From assembly GCA_005406025.1 (NCBI GenBank), contig BGZK01000214.1, positions 526,759 through 590,758 on the forward strand: DNA of 64,000 bases, written 5' to 3'. The first letter of the stretch is position 1. Every line of letters begins with the position of its first letter. The notes under the pieces were generated by a model. The model searched no databases, had not been told where the DNA came from, and worked only from the letters and a program-made list of their open reading frames with translations. The stretch comes from Eumeta japonica. Its lineage: Eukaryota > Arthropoda > Insecta > Lepidoptera > Psychidae. A program made the translations under genes and the position numbers. Shown here piece by piece: positions 12,060-22,602 of the stretch.

Positions 12060-12065
12060 TTTATT
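12060..12065 (-). terminator. Candidate poly(A) signal of FLASH
   Basis: AATAAA on the minus strand about 290 bp after the stop codon. Other minus-strand AATAAA-like hexamers occur further on, so use of this one is inferred. Confidence 0.4.
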
Positions 12066-12084
12066 GTTAGAGTGGCCACAGTAA

Positions 12085-12215
12085 TACACACACTTTTAAT
12101 ATTCCAACCGTCTACCTATTAAAGTTTGTGAGATACAGCCTGCTGACAGAGAGACAGATGGACAATAGAGGCTTAATAATAGGATCTCATTGACATCCTT
12201 TAGGTATGGAAGTAT
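12085..12215 (+). mobile_element. Fragment of the SINE-like repeat
   Basis: Contains GTGAGATACAGCCTGCTGAC, then AGAGACAGATGGACAATAGA and TAGGATCTCATTG. This resembles the 3' half of the 'GTGATAG..GACGGACGG..GGTCCCGTTTT' lepidopteran repeat. It falls in or just beyond the FLASH 3'UTR. Confidence 0.45.
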
Positions 12216-12351
12216 AAAAATTATATTCAAAGCAAAAAAATCTATGAAGATATATCATCTGAAACTCAATCTCGATATCTCAAAAATAAGTGTAAATTGG
12301 ATCCTTATTTGCTAAACTACATTCAAACACTATGTTTTAGAATATTTGACT

Positions 12352-14714
12352 TCAACTAACACTAGTTTTCTTCCTCTGCTTTGACGTTTTCCTAGGAACA
12401 AAGATTCTCACAACTGGTGCTTCACAATCTTTATTTGAAGGTTGTGACAAATCTAAATCGGATGTTATTGATTGAATACTCCTTTTCTCCTGTTCTGTCG
12501 CATAAGCTTCTGAAATGTTTGGACTATTATCATTATCAGCTAAATCTATAACTAATTTTGGACTATAAGTACACTTTTCCGTCACCCGTGTTGGTGTTGA
12601 TGTTCTAAATGACCTTTCATTTGATTCAACACATTCAGACTGTTGGGATTCCTTGCTTCTTACAATATTACCATCAATTCTAGACTGTATGTCAGCATTT
12701 GGTTTGTCGTGGCCTACATTCGTTTCTGTACTTGGTGTTAATTTATCTGTAAAATTTACCATTCTTGATAGTTCAAGTTCCCTAATAGATACTCCTGTGT
12801 TTGTAACAACATTTACATTTCCTTCAGAATTTTCATTATAATTCACAGAAGTATATATGTTTTCAATATCGATCGTTGTTTCTGTATTATTTTTAGCTTT
12901 TTTTCCTCCTCCTTTTTTCGATTTTGCTTTTACATTCAATGAATTTCCAACTTTTCCTTTGTCGATTCCATTATTACAAGTCTTAGTTTCGCTCATTTTC
13001 CTGGCAGAATTTGTATGTGTATTTTGAATATTTGTATGAATTTCTCTCTGTACCTCGTTTGCGTTTTTTTCTTGAACAATGATGATATCATCTATGTCAT
13101 TGTCCTTCTCTTTAGTGATGTTTTCAGGTGAAGTCAGGGACACATTTTCATCATTTTTGACAATTGTTTCACATAATTTTATGCTTTCACTTAGTTTTCT
13201 GCCTTCATCATTTTGAATACAAAGCCTATTTGTTTTTTCTAAATCATTACATTCTTTGATTTTAGCACAGGCTCTATTCCTTTTCTCATGTGTTACATGT
13301 TTATTTGTTCTATCGACACTTTCAGTTACTTTATTAGTGTCTTTAGCTATGTCATTATTTTCTTTCTTTGTCCGACTTTTCCTTTTGCTGGGGTTGTCAG
13401 AAAGTTTACTATCTTTTACCGGTTTCTCATTTCGCTTTGATTTATTCCCATTGTCCATCTTACATGCACTAGTCTTTTTAGTAACATCTGCACTAATATT
13501 ATCACCACACATTTTATTATCTAGTTTAGCAATGGATGCAGGCATATCATTCAATGTTATTGTACTACCTTGATTTTTAGCATTGAAGTCTTTTTCATTT
13601 TTTCCGTCTTTGTGCACAATGTCTTCTTTGAGAGTATCAATATTTTGTAAAATAGTCACTGTACTATAACTGTTTCGTTCCTGTTTTTTACTGTTTCTTT
13701 TGTCATCAAGTTTCACTGTATTGTTTATGCCATTATCATGACTATCATCACAAACGACATTTTTACGGTTTTCAGTATCATTATTTTCATTTTTAGATAC
13801 ATTCATACCATGTTTAAGTTTTTTAGTATTAACATTGTTAACTGTGTGATCTGTATTACAATTTTCAATGTTCGTAATGACACTCAACTCATGCAATTCA
13901 GTTATCATTTTTGCGTTTGAAGAATGAATTTCCATACTGGCAAAGTTTTGAATACATGGAGAATCACTACACAAACTTTGTGATTTGACATTCAAATCTT
14001 CTAATGTAATTAATGAGTCTTGTTCTTTCATATCAACCATATTCATAACTTCATGTGTTGAACTATTACTTTCTGTAATATCCTCATTTACATGTATCAC
14101 ATTAGGAATAATTTGATTTTTATCCACAGATTTGGAAATTTCAATAACATCACATTTTTTTACTTCCTTATCTATCCTTTGTTTTACATTATATTTCTTT
14201 GCAAATTCGTTTGCTTTTGATTTATTTCGGTTCTTAGGATTGTGATCATTATTATCACAAGAATCTTCACTCAATTCTAAGTCATCCTCTACAGTTTGTA
14301 TATTTGATTTTAAGTATTGATTTTCTGAATTGGTAACTTTTTTTTCATTTTCTATTATTTTTTCTGTTACAACATTTTTTTTCAAATACCCATCATTGTT
14401 TATATGTATGCTCACAGGGTCCAAACATTCAATTATTTCACCAGGTTCAGGTGACAAATTTGACACTTGTCTATCAATACTTTCATATACCTCTTTAACA
14501 AAATCTTCAGAAAAGTGAATAGAACTTTTCAAAGAACTTGGAGTACAATGTATTTTTTCAGTATAATCATAATGTAACAATTTCAATTCTACATCCCTAC
14601 CACTAATTGTGGACAGACTTATTCTATTATTCATATCAGTTACTTGAACATATTTCTCACTTGTAAGTCTTGGATCTACTAGTTTAATTTCATTTCCATG
14701 CATAACTGTACAAC
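12352..14714 (-). CDS. FLASH: FLASH exon 6 (terminal, C-terminal half with SUMO-interaction motifs)
   Basis: Acceptor GAATTCTTCAG joins G|GT of a Gly codon. 787 codons run to TGA at 12354-12352. Composition is Asn/Lys/Asp/Thr-rich with no folded domain apparent. EIIECLD lies near the start; DDIIIVQE and LVIDLADND are flanked by acidic residues as in SUMO-interaction motifs. A long ORF of this length in such A+T-rich DNA is not chance. Confidence 0.9.
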
Positions 14715-17700
14715 CTGAAGAATTCAAGAATATGTTTAGTAAATGCAATTGATATAACTTTTGTCAATTTTTTTATAACATTTAACAAACTACACTAACT
14801 CACCTTTTATAGATACATTTTCTATTACTTCTTCGTCAGGTGATCGAACCACCTCTGAATTTAAAAATGTAACATCCATTGCTGTTTCAATATCATTCTG
14901 TGGTACATTGACTGCGACCACTTCGTCTAATTTTCGACGCTTGTTCATTGGCGCGTCATCGCACTCGTCATTTAACTTGTGTTTTCCATTTCTCTCACCT
15001 TCATTTTCTTCAGACAAGATTTCAAAATGTCTATTACGAAGTTCATCATTTTCGGAATCTAAATTGTTTGTATTGCCATTCTTATTGATGGTACAGTGTT
15101 CTTGATGCTGCTCATTTCGGCTACTGTACCTTTGTCTTGTTTCATTGGGAGGACTTTGAACATTGTTATCCTTTTCATCTCTTCGACTCTTCCTGTGACT
15201 TTCATCTCTAGTTTCAATGTTATAATTTCGTGTCGGCTTAGGACTCGTTTCCTTATTTCTGTTGTTGTCACCAGTTCCTAAGTTACAATGTCGTATCGGC
15301 TTGGGACTCATTTCCTTGTTTCGGTTCTCTTCTCTAATTTCAAAGTTATAATGTCGCGTCGCTTTAGGATTCATTTCTTTATTTCGGTTTTCATCTCTAC
15401 TTTCAAAATTATAATGTCGTGTCGATTTAGGACTTGTTTCCTTGTTCTTATTTGGGTAGTGCCGATCATCCCTTTGTCTATACTTATGAGTAGAATATCT
15501 TTCTCTATTTTCATACTTATTTCTTGAGCCTCGACTGTCTCTTGGTAATCGAGTTCTAAATTCATCTCTAGACATTTTATCATAATTTCTTTTTGTATAA
15601 TCATATGAATGCTTGTTAGAGTCTTTATTAAATTTTTTCTTACTATTTTTGTCATTAGAAATATCAATGGCTTCATCTTCTGAACTAAAACTCGAGTAAC
15701 AAATGCTTCTAAAACAAACAAAAGATATATGCATATTTTATATATTCTGCTAAAATTAACTGTTCAGTAAATAAATACATATAAAATCTTTCTTGAAATA
15801 TTAAGCTGAGTAAATTGTAAAATGTCATGAAATAATGAATATTCAGTACAATAATAGAAAAAAACTCGAGACTAGATCATTAGATTTGAAAAGCTCTTTC
15901 ATTATTGACATAATTGTAACAAGTGCACAAAAACAAATACTAGATGGAAAAAAAAGTTGACAAATATTTTATAAAATCAAGGTTTTACATTTCAAATAAG
16001 TTGTCAATGTTACCTATAACTTTTAAATTCAGTTTATAGTTAACAATGTTGGCAAGTTAAAGAACATTTATTTTTCAACCTGACAACATTGCCGTTTTCC
16101 AGCAGGCATTTTCAAACTGAAGTCCATTAGTACAATACTTATCACAAATAATAAATATAATGTTTCACATATAACACTTTTGTACATATTTAAGAAAAAA
16201 TAATAAATTCCAGGATGCTATCAAAATAAAGAAGAAAATGTAATGCAAATGGCAAAAATAATCCAGAAGATTGTCCAACTTAAATTCTACATAAAAGTTA
16301 ATTTTTGGGCTTTCACTCCATAAAAAGCCATTTTTATATACAGCCTGTGGTATGTATATAAAATGAAGAACAAAATCATAGTCGTTGTTACGATGCCATA
16401 TGTCCATAGTATATTGAACATGTGTATTTTTCTTCTATTACTGATTTCCAGAGGTTCCAATTTTAATGCAGATAATTTAAGTTTTCTATATACTAGATGT
16501 TGAATGTTATCACTATTGTTACCATGAATCCTGATTTATGTGATATATTTTTTAAAACACAATATAACAAAATATGAATAAAATTACATGTTTGCTTTCA
16601 GTATTATAAGAAGTGCATTTATTTATCTACTTTTCCTATTTATATATTCCAACTTATCTTATACATTTGAGTATATGTATTTCATATATTTTAAGGAATA
16701 TATTCTATAATATTGTTACGAAATAACCCTATAGAGTTCACAGATTAAAAATAAATGAAAGGATACAAATAGAACAGCAAAAAGGTGTATATTCAAAAAT
16801 ACAGAATCACAATAGATCACTACGGAACCAGTTGCTCGTTTGTCAGTATTGCACATGACTTGGAGTTGCTCTAATCATACGGATAAAACTATCTCCTCCA
16901 TGCCACACTTCTCTATTTATTATTTACTCATTAGCCCCTGGAAAGTTCTTAAATTATACATGTTTCATTAGACTTAAGCAAGATTTATTGCCTCTCCAAA
17001 ATTCCACTTCACAAAATAAATCGATTTAAAAATATAATTTAAATAATTATCAAAGGTATGATGGAGACAAAGATTGCTGCGCGGCGCGCAGGGGCTTGTT
17101 TATTTACAGAATTCTATTCTCGGATAATTTTTTTATAAGTGAATTATTTTTCTGTTCTATTTTTAACTTTTGAGCACAGGTCTAACAATATATATGGAAT
17201 ACATTCTGAAGGAGTAAACTTGTGCCATGTTTTTTATGAACTCTTTAATATTATAATAACGAGTGCAAATCGTTGGCCCGAATCTTAAGTAAGTGAGCAA
17301 TAACACAGAGAAGATGGAAGTAGGTATTGTCTTCTATTATCATTTGTGCCAGACAATTTATGTAAAACAAACATGTGTATGCTCAAATGATTGAACATAC
17401 ACATGTTCAATTAGTTCTCTAAGAAAAAATCAGGACATTAATCTTATAATACAATTCAATAAAATTAAAAAACTAAAAAAAAAAACACATTTAAATGAAG
17501 TAGAATAGTACTTTCAAATGTAATTGTTATTAACATAAAAAGAGCATGGGGTGCTTGATACCAATTGTTTAATTTTTTATTGCTAGTTATTCATCAAAGC
17601 AGTCATCAAGCAGCAACCTACAAAGTACCCCATGTTTTCTTTTGCCTTATTTAAAATTATATTTAAAGTTTGTTTATTAATTTTTTGCTCGTTAAATCGT

Positions 17701-20700
17701 CTCTCTTCAATTTGTTAGAAATATATTTTTTTATGTGAACTCACAGATGATAATTGTGTAATAGTATTAGACCATTCATAAGAAACCAAATGAGCTCAAA
17801 CTCGAGGGGTTTCCTGGTAGTCATTGAAAAGTTCCAATATCCCATACCCGGATTCCATCAGGCCCTCCGCATGCCGTAGACTGAAGTCTTCAAGAAATTT
17901 TAATTTCATAGTAAACACATTATCTTCGGACTTAATGACAGTTCATTTATAATTTATATCATATTAAATATTGTATTTATTTTATTTATGGATTTCTGTA
18001 GTGCCTGGTAATGATTATTTGTTTATGTATTTTATTAGAATCAATATGTAAAAAACTTTTATTCATTTTGAGAGGAAACTAATACAAACTTATTAGTTTT
18101 AGTAATATCATAGAGTTAACATTAAATTACTCACCTTATTTCGTGCATCGATTTTCGTCTTTGCATTACATTATCGGATTTGTCATTTGTATTTTTACTC
18201 TCAATGCTTTTATTCGATACAGCATTCTGACACGTGGTGTCTGTGATACTTTTGGTTTTTTTGTTACACTTATCATTGTCACCCATTTGCAAATCACGTT
18301 TGACGCTCTTTTCAAATTCAATATTTTGATCATCATTCCTGCTGTCTTTTTCATAATTTGGTTTTTCATTGAAAAATTTTCTATGTGGTGGAAATCTGTT
18401 TGTGCTCAAATATCTGAATACAAGTTGGTCTTTTCTGAAATATATGGTTTGTAAAAAAAATTTAAATTACATGTACTCAGTGAAAATTACTTATAAACAA
18501 AAATAAATACAAATGTTGCTTAGAGGATATATATGTTTCTGCAAAAAAGATAGTAGTAATGTTATTTTTTGTAAATTTTCATTCTCAAATATGAGGACCA
18601 TGGCCAGTGTTTTTTATATATCATTTTGTAGTCAAGCTCAATAATAATACAGCGCACTTTTATCCATTTGAACAGTATTAAAACAAAGAAATAGACATTT
18701 CTTAGAGGACTGAATTCTGAAAATTTGTAGTATTCTTAGTGTAATAACCTTCAACTTTGAAGACCCCACAGTGAAACCATCAATATGGACGCCCTATCAA
18801 TATTGATAAGGGCATAGCAATTTTTATTGAGTGCCTGCATTAGAATAAATGGGGCACACACTGACTGAATTGACATCCATAGAGATGTCAGGCAGGAGTG
18901 TATAACATTATTGTGACTGTTGTGCTTATTCATGAATAGCTTTCTGTATGGTTTCAAAAAATATGAATGTGTGCTAAAAATAGATGAACTAAAGTTGAAG
19001 TTATCTCTCGAATGCTTCCTCATGTTAACAATCAAATTTGTCAACATGCCAATAGCAAATAGTAACCAAAAAAAACAAAACAATCCGTTAAAAAAAGAAG
19101 TACAAAAGTAAATGTCAGCAAGGCTAAGTTCATGGTATTTAAAAAAATAAAAAGCATAACTGAATGCAATATGTATGTATAGGAATTGTGAGACCTGAAC
19201 AAGTGAAAGAATTAGTCTGTTTTCATTTACTGTTATGAATAGATAATAAAAGTGGACGTTAAGCATATTTGACCATCTATGATGGAGTTGTAATACCTAT
19301 GTTTATATATAGCAGTGAACATTGGATATGCCAAAAAAAAAGAACATGAGTAGGATAAATGCATGTGGAGAGCGTCTCAAAAGATAAACATAGGGATAGC
19401 GAAATTACAGAACACTGCAGTGTGAAAAAAGATGAATGTGTAATATAAGCAATCAGCAAAGTGTGCCTGATTTTCTGCAGACTAAATTAGAGGCAATTTA
19501 AAGAAGAGACACATTTTCAACATCCAAAATTAATAAGTTTACTTAAATTAAGCAATTGTTTGATTACAATAAAGGTAGCAAGATGTGCAGAGATTATAAG
19601 ACAAAAATCATTGTTACTCTCTGTATCCACTCAATCCATCAGTCTTTCAACTCTTAAAATTGTAACATAGCACACGAAATATATGTAATTCTAAATTTAA
19701 TTACTAGTTTTTTTATGCTAAGCGTCTTATACTGTTCCTTCTCAAAATCTTTATAAAATTAAAAGACCCTAATAACGCTTAAAAGAATGCATAAAAAATA
19801 CTGCCAATATCTATAAAGGGTATCCTTATTCTTTCATGGATTTTGATAAATAACAGGTTAATACATAAAACTCTTTTATTACATTATTGTTATAAGTAGT
19901 CCTTGATACAATGACAAGGGTCAGTAATTTATGATGGAATTCTAAAACTTACAAACAAAAAAAAAAAGTTTTAAGCTTTTAAGTTGTGTACTTACTCAAT
20001 GTTAAGTGTTGTTATTAACTGTGTTTTTCTCTCAATTTCTGCTTTTGCCGTTTTTAACAGTGATGAGTAATTAGTCTCCAACTTTTTATATTCTATATGG
20101 AGTTTATCATAATCCTGCAACATGTTCTAAAATATCAATGTGAAGCAGTTCTCACGCATTGCTATTACAATATGAAATGGCTGCTATTTGTCAAACTCCT
20201 ACAATCATTTGTCAAGCTACTAGAAAAATCTTTATAATTTTATCTTCCAATACAAACATTTCTGCATTTAAGATGCATTCATAAAAGATGCTCTAATTTA
20301 CAGGTGATTATTCATAATATTATAGGTGAAAAAATGCACATATCATTTTGTAATGGATCCCTAACAAAAGCAAGCAGTAACTGTAGAATAATAATGAATC
20401 TAAACTAATTAAATAGAATCTTTAAACTAATTCGATCAAAAATAGCTATATAAAGCTTCATAGTAGAAAGCTCAATACTTAAAGTTATTTGTAAAATGTT
20501 TTCATATTAAATTCAGATGCATTTTTCATAAAATTTAAAGTGACATAAAAATCAAAAACGTACTTATTACTTCTCTTAACTTTTCAAGTTCGTGAGTAAT
20601 TGCCTCAATTTTGAATTTGAGTTCAGCATTTTCTGCTTGGATCTAGAAATTGTAATAACAGTTACTATAATTGGTAGAAATAACTTGAAAATTTCAATTG

Positions 20701-22602
20701 AGCTTTTGCTCCATATTCCCATATTGTTCAATTTACTGCTAATTGTCCTACATAATTTAAAAATAATGCATATCTTGCAAATTTCATTGCAATGTCGTAT
20801 AAATAAATAGTGCTAATGCATACCTAGTTTATTTTATTGTCAATTAGTGTAATATATATACAGTTGAACCTCGATAAGTTAAAGTCCAAGGGAAACACAA
20901 AATATTTTAAGTTATAGAGGTTTTATGTTATCAAGGTCTATGTTAGGGATAGGTTAATATCGAGGTAGGTATGTACATATATATGTATGTACCCTTGTTC
21001 CACCTTTATCAGCGTCGTGAGTGTTGTTAGTTTTCTTTTTGAACTCATTTTAAGCCAGTTTTATCACACAGTAAGTAAAGCGATGTTTCCAGGACAATGA
21101 TCAAAACTTATGATCCAAGACTTACTTATGTCTTAAGGCTAACCGCCAAATTTAAAAATTTGAAGAAGCAAACAATAGGTGACATATGTATTGTTTACGT
21201 TAACAATTTAACCAGTGAACACGTGCAAGCAATAAATACCGAAACCTTTTGTTTTGAACACTCTTTCAAAATGACTCATTGACAAACAATTTTATGTTAT
21301 AGAGGTTGTGGAAACATTTCTTTAAGTTACTGAGGGCCAATACAGAGATTACTTATTTAAGTTATAGAGGTTGCGTATTTTAAGTTATAGAGGTTTTGGG
21401 CTCTGATGGGAAGGGAACATATTATTTTTTGAAGTTATAGAGGTTTTTAAGTTACCGAGGTATGAGTTATCGAGGTTCTACTGTATATGTATATATAGCA
21501 CTCAATTTTGTTGAACCTTTTAAGGTTTAGATTATGCTAAAAAATATAAATTACTCAAAAATTTATTCTAGTCATACTTTTTTTACTTTTAATTCCTAGC
21601 AGATTTCTCCTTTCCGCCTTCCCCCCTAACAATTCATTTCCTTCCAGTTTGGACATGCAAAGCCCAATTATGAATCGATAATATCATTAAATTTTAAAAG
21701 GGGACAAAAACAAATCCCTAAACATTTTATATAACTATTTAAAACATTCTGACCTAGAATCTGCAACTAAATACTAATTTTTCTCTTCAAGTTTTCATGG
21801 CATCATTGCTAATTAATGAAACTAATGTTGACCATCTTTATAAGTCATAATAGGTCTTTAACTATCTTACATATATGATGTAATGGCTGTTATCAATAAT
21901 ATTTGTACCCTTACAATAAGTAGCGTAATGAATTGCAAACATTTTTAATATTATTACTCTTTCATACATAAACAAGCATAAATGTCTTAATTCTATATCT
22001 ATTACCATATGTAATGTGCTATAATTCTTTCTGGTGTCTCTTTGTTTGGCAGTAAAAAGAAAATTTTCATACCAATTTGTCTTCATTCAATTTAAGACCT
22101 AATTATATAGATTTGTCAGAATGGTTATTTGACTAACTGGTTACTCTTCTAAAATTAATAATTAATGTCTATCGATATAAGACATATAAAACAGAAAATT
22201 ATTAACATGTTAATTAGTTCATTAAATACAAAACTAAGTCAAGTGTTATGACTGATAATTGTCATAATAGAATAATCGGTAATGATTACAGTAGTCTTAT
22301 TGGGTTTTAAGAGTAGATTTCAATGAAGGTAGTAACAATAAGACTAACCAATTGAACAATAACTTTCGTTAAAATTAAAAATTATTATCCTGGATGTTGC
22401 AATACCAAAATTTTAATAAATAAACTTGAGCCTATACCAAATCGAAAACCACAGCTAATACCATATATATATAAATTAACTTTACATCAATAATCAAATG
22501 AACACTTTCAAGTCAACAAAAAATTTCGCGGTAAAACTAACATACTTTTTCTGCGTCATTCACAGTTTCGTAGTTGTCTAGATCACTGTAGATATCTTCC
22601 AT
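12352..22602 (-). CDS. FLASH: FLASH / CASP8AP2-like histone pre-mRNA processing scaffold (six coding exons)
   Basis: Joining 22602-22546, 20642-20571, 20126-19996, 18434-18135, 15708-14804 and 14714-12352 gives 3828 bp, a 1275-residue protein with every junction in phase. FLASH binds Lsm11 of the U7 snRNP and recruits the cleavage complex that trims replication-dependent histone pre-mRNAs in histone locus bodies. Evidence: an N-terminal DIYSDLD motif like the LDIY/LDLY motifs of vertebrate FLASH, then a coiled coil ending SLLKTAKAEIERK, close to the human SALIKTARVEINRK. The long remainder is acidic, Asn/Lys-rich and probably disordered, with two SUMO-interaction-type motifs (DDIIIV near 1030, LVIDLAD near 1209) and a basic C-terminus (FVPRKTSKQRKK). 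I see no clear SANT/Myb domain. A four-copy 21-residue repeat sits at about 275-358. The family call rests mainly on the N-terminus. Confidence 0.82.
14804..15708 (-). CDS. FLASH: FLASH exon 5 (contains a 4 x 21-residue repeat)
   Basis: Acceptor TTGTTTTAG, donor AAAG|GTGAGT. Encodes a very hydrophilic Arg/Asp/Asn/Ser-rich segment from SICYSSFSSEDEAIDIS to ENVSIKG. It holds four tandem copies of a NKETSPK-type unit at 15195-15446, and a possible basic nuclear signal (NKRRKLDE). Confidence 0.88.
15195..15446 (-). repeat. 63-bp coding tandem repeat, four copies, in FLASH exon 5
   Basis: Units of 21 codons with consensus NKExxPKxTRHYNFExRDEN. The copies begin NKETSPK, NKEMNPK, NKEMSPK and NKETSPK. 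The period is exact and in frame. Each unit repeats a Ser/Asn-Pro-Lys and a RHYN/RNYN motif. Confidence 0.92.
15709..18134 (-). other. FLASH: FLASH intron 4 (2.4 kb)
   Basis: A+T-rich with gt/ag ends. Contains a GGGGTG-type MITE near 17530-17650. I see no exon in it. A G+C blip near 17075 (GCTGCGCGGCGCGCAGGGGC) has no explanation. Confidence 0.75.
17530..17650. mobile_element. MITE family B, copy 1 (GGGGTG-ended)
   Basis: Left end AAAAGAGCATGGGGTGCTTG with ATACCA following. The right end is the inverted AGTACCCCATGTTTTCTTTT. It resembles a more diverged element at 30675-30818. Target duplication not defined. Confidence 0.55.
18135..18434 (-). CDS. FLASH: FLASH exon 4
   Basis: Acceptor ATATTTCAG, donor AAG|GTGAGT, 300 bp, entering and leaving in phase 2. 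Encodes EKDQLVFRYLSTNRFPPHRK followed by a charged Lys/Asp/Asn-rich stretch ending SMHEI. No domain recognised. Confidence 0.85.
18435..19995 (-). other. FLASH: FLASH intron 3 (1.6 kb)
   Basis: A+T-rich intron with gt/ag ends. Frames of up to 171 codons here are hydrophobic low-complexity readings without family resemblance. I see nothing else. Confidence 0.75.
19996..20126 (-). CDS. FLASH: FLASH exon 3 (core FLASH coiled coil)
   Basis: Acceptor GATATTTTAG. Encodes NMLQDYDKLHIEYKKLETNY then SSLLKTAKAEIERKTQLITT. Ends two bases into a Glu codon at a GTAAGT donor. This is the part most like vertebrate FLASH. An alternative in-frame acceptor, CAG at 20115-20117, would shorten it by four codons. 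Confidence 0.85.
20127..20570 (-). other. FLASH: FLASH intron 2 (444 bp)
   Basis: A+T-rich, GTAATA donor and TTTTAG acceptor. I see nothing else in it. Confidence 0.7.
20571..20642 (-). CDS. FLASH: FLASH exon 2 (coiled coil, first part)
   Basis: Acceptor TTTCTAG. The exon encodes IQAENAELKFKIEAITHELE and ends KLRE. The frame requires the GTAATA donor; the better-looking GTACGT seven bases on would break the frame. IQAEN corresponds to IQAQN in vertebrate FLASH. Confidence 0.78.
20643..22545 (-). other. FLASH: FLASH intron 1 (1.9 kb) with a DNA transposon
   Basis: Donor GTATGTTA, acceptor TTTCTAG. One third is the pogo/Tigger-like element at 20861-21483. The rest is A+T-rich with nothing recognised. 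Confidence 0.8.
20861..21483. mobile_element. Pogo/Tigger-like non-autonomous DNA transposon
   Basis: 623 bp, flanked by TA (20859-20860 and 21484-21485). The left end CAGTTGAACCTCGATAAGTT and the right end, read inverted, CAGTAGAACCTCGATAACTC are typical of pogo-superfamily elements. At least five subterminal copies of GTTATAGAGGTT occur (near 20910, 21295, 21358, 21378 and 21434). A short open frame at 21097-21282 has no recognised transposase motif. Confidence 0.82.
22546..22602 (-). CDS. FLASH: FLASH exon 1 (start codon)
   Basis: ATG at 22602-22600, in the context GCAAAA before ATG. Encodes 19 residues, MEDIYSDLDNYETVNDAEK, and ends in phase 0 at a GTATGTTA donor. The 5'UTR start is not visible. 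Confidence 0.85.

Noticed and set aside
13256..13573. Plus-strand frames of 60-105 codons across 12650-15530
   Set aside because: They are antisense shadows of FLASH exons 5 and 6.
16712..16930. TGTTACGAAATAACC as a possible LTR start
   Set aside because: No matching second LTR, primer-binding site or polypurine tract seen.
18751..19266. 171-codon minus-strand frame, hydrophobic and Cys/Phe-rich
   Set aside because: It lies inside FLASH intron 3, has A+T-driven composition and no recognisable domain or splice context. Treated as chance.
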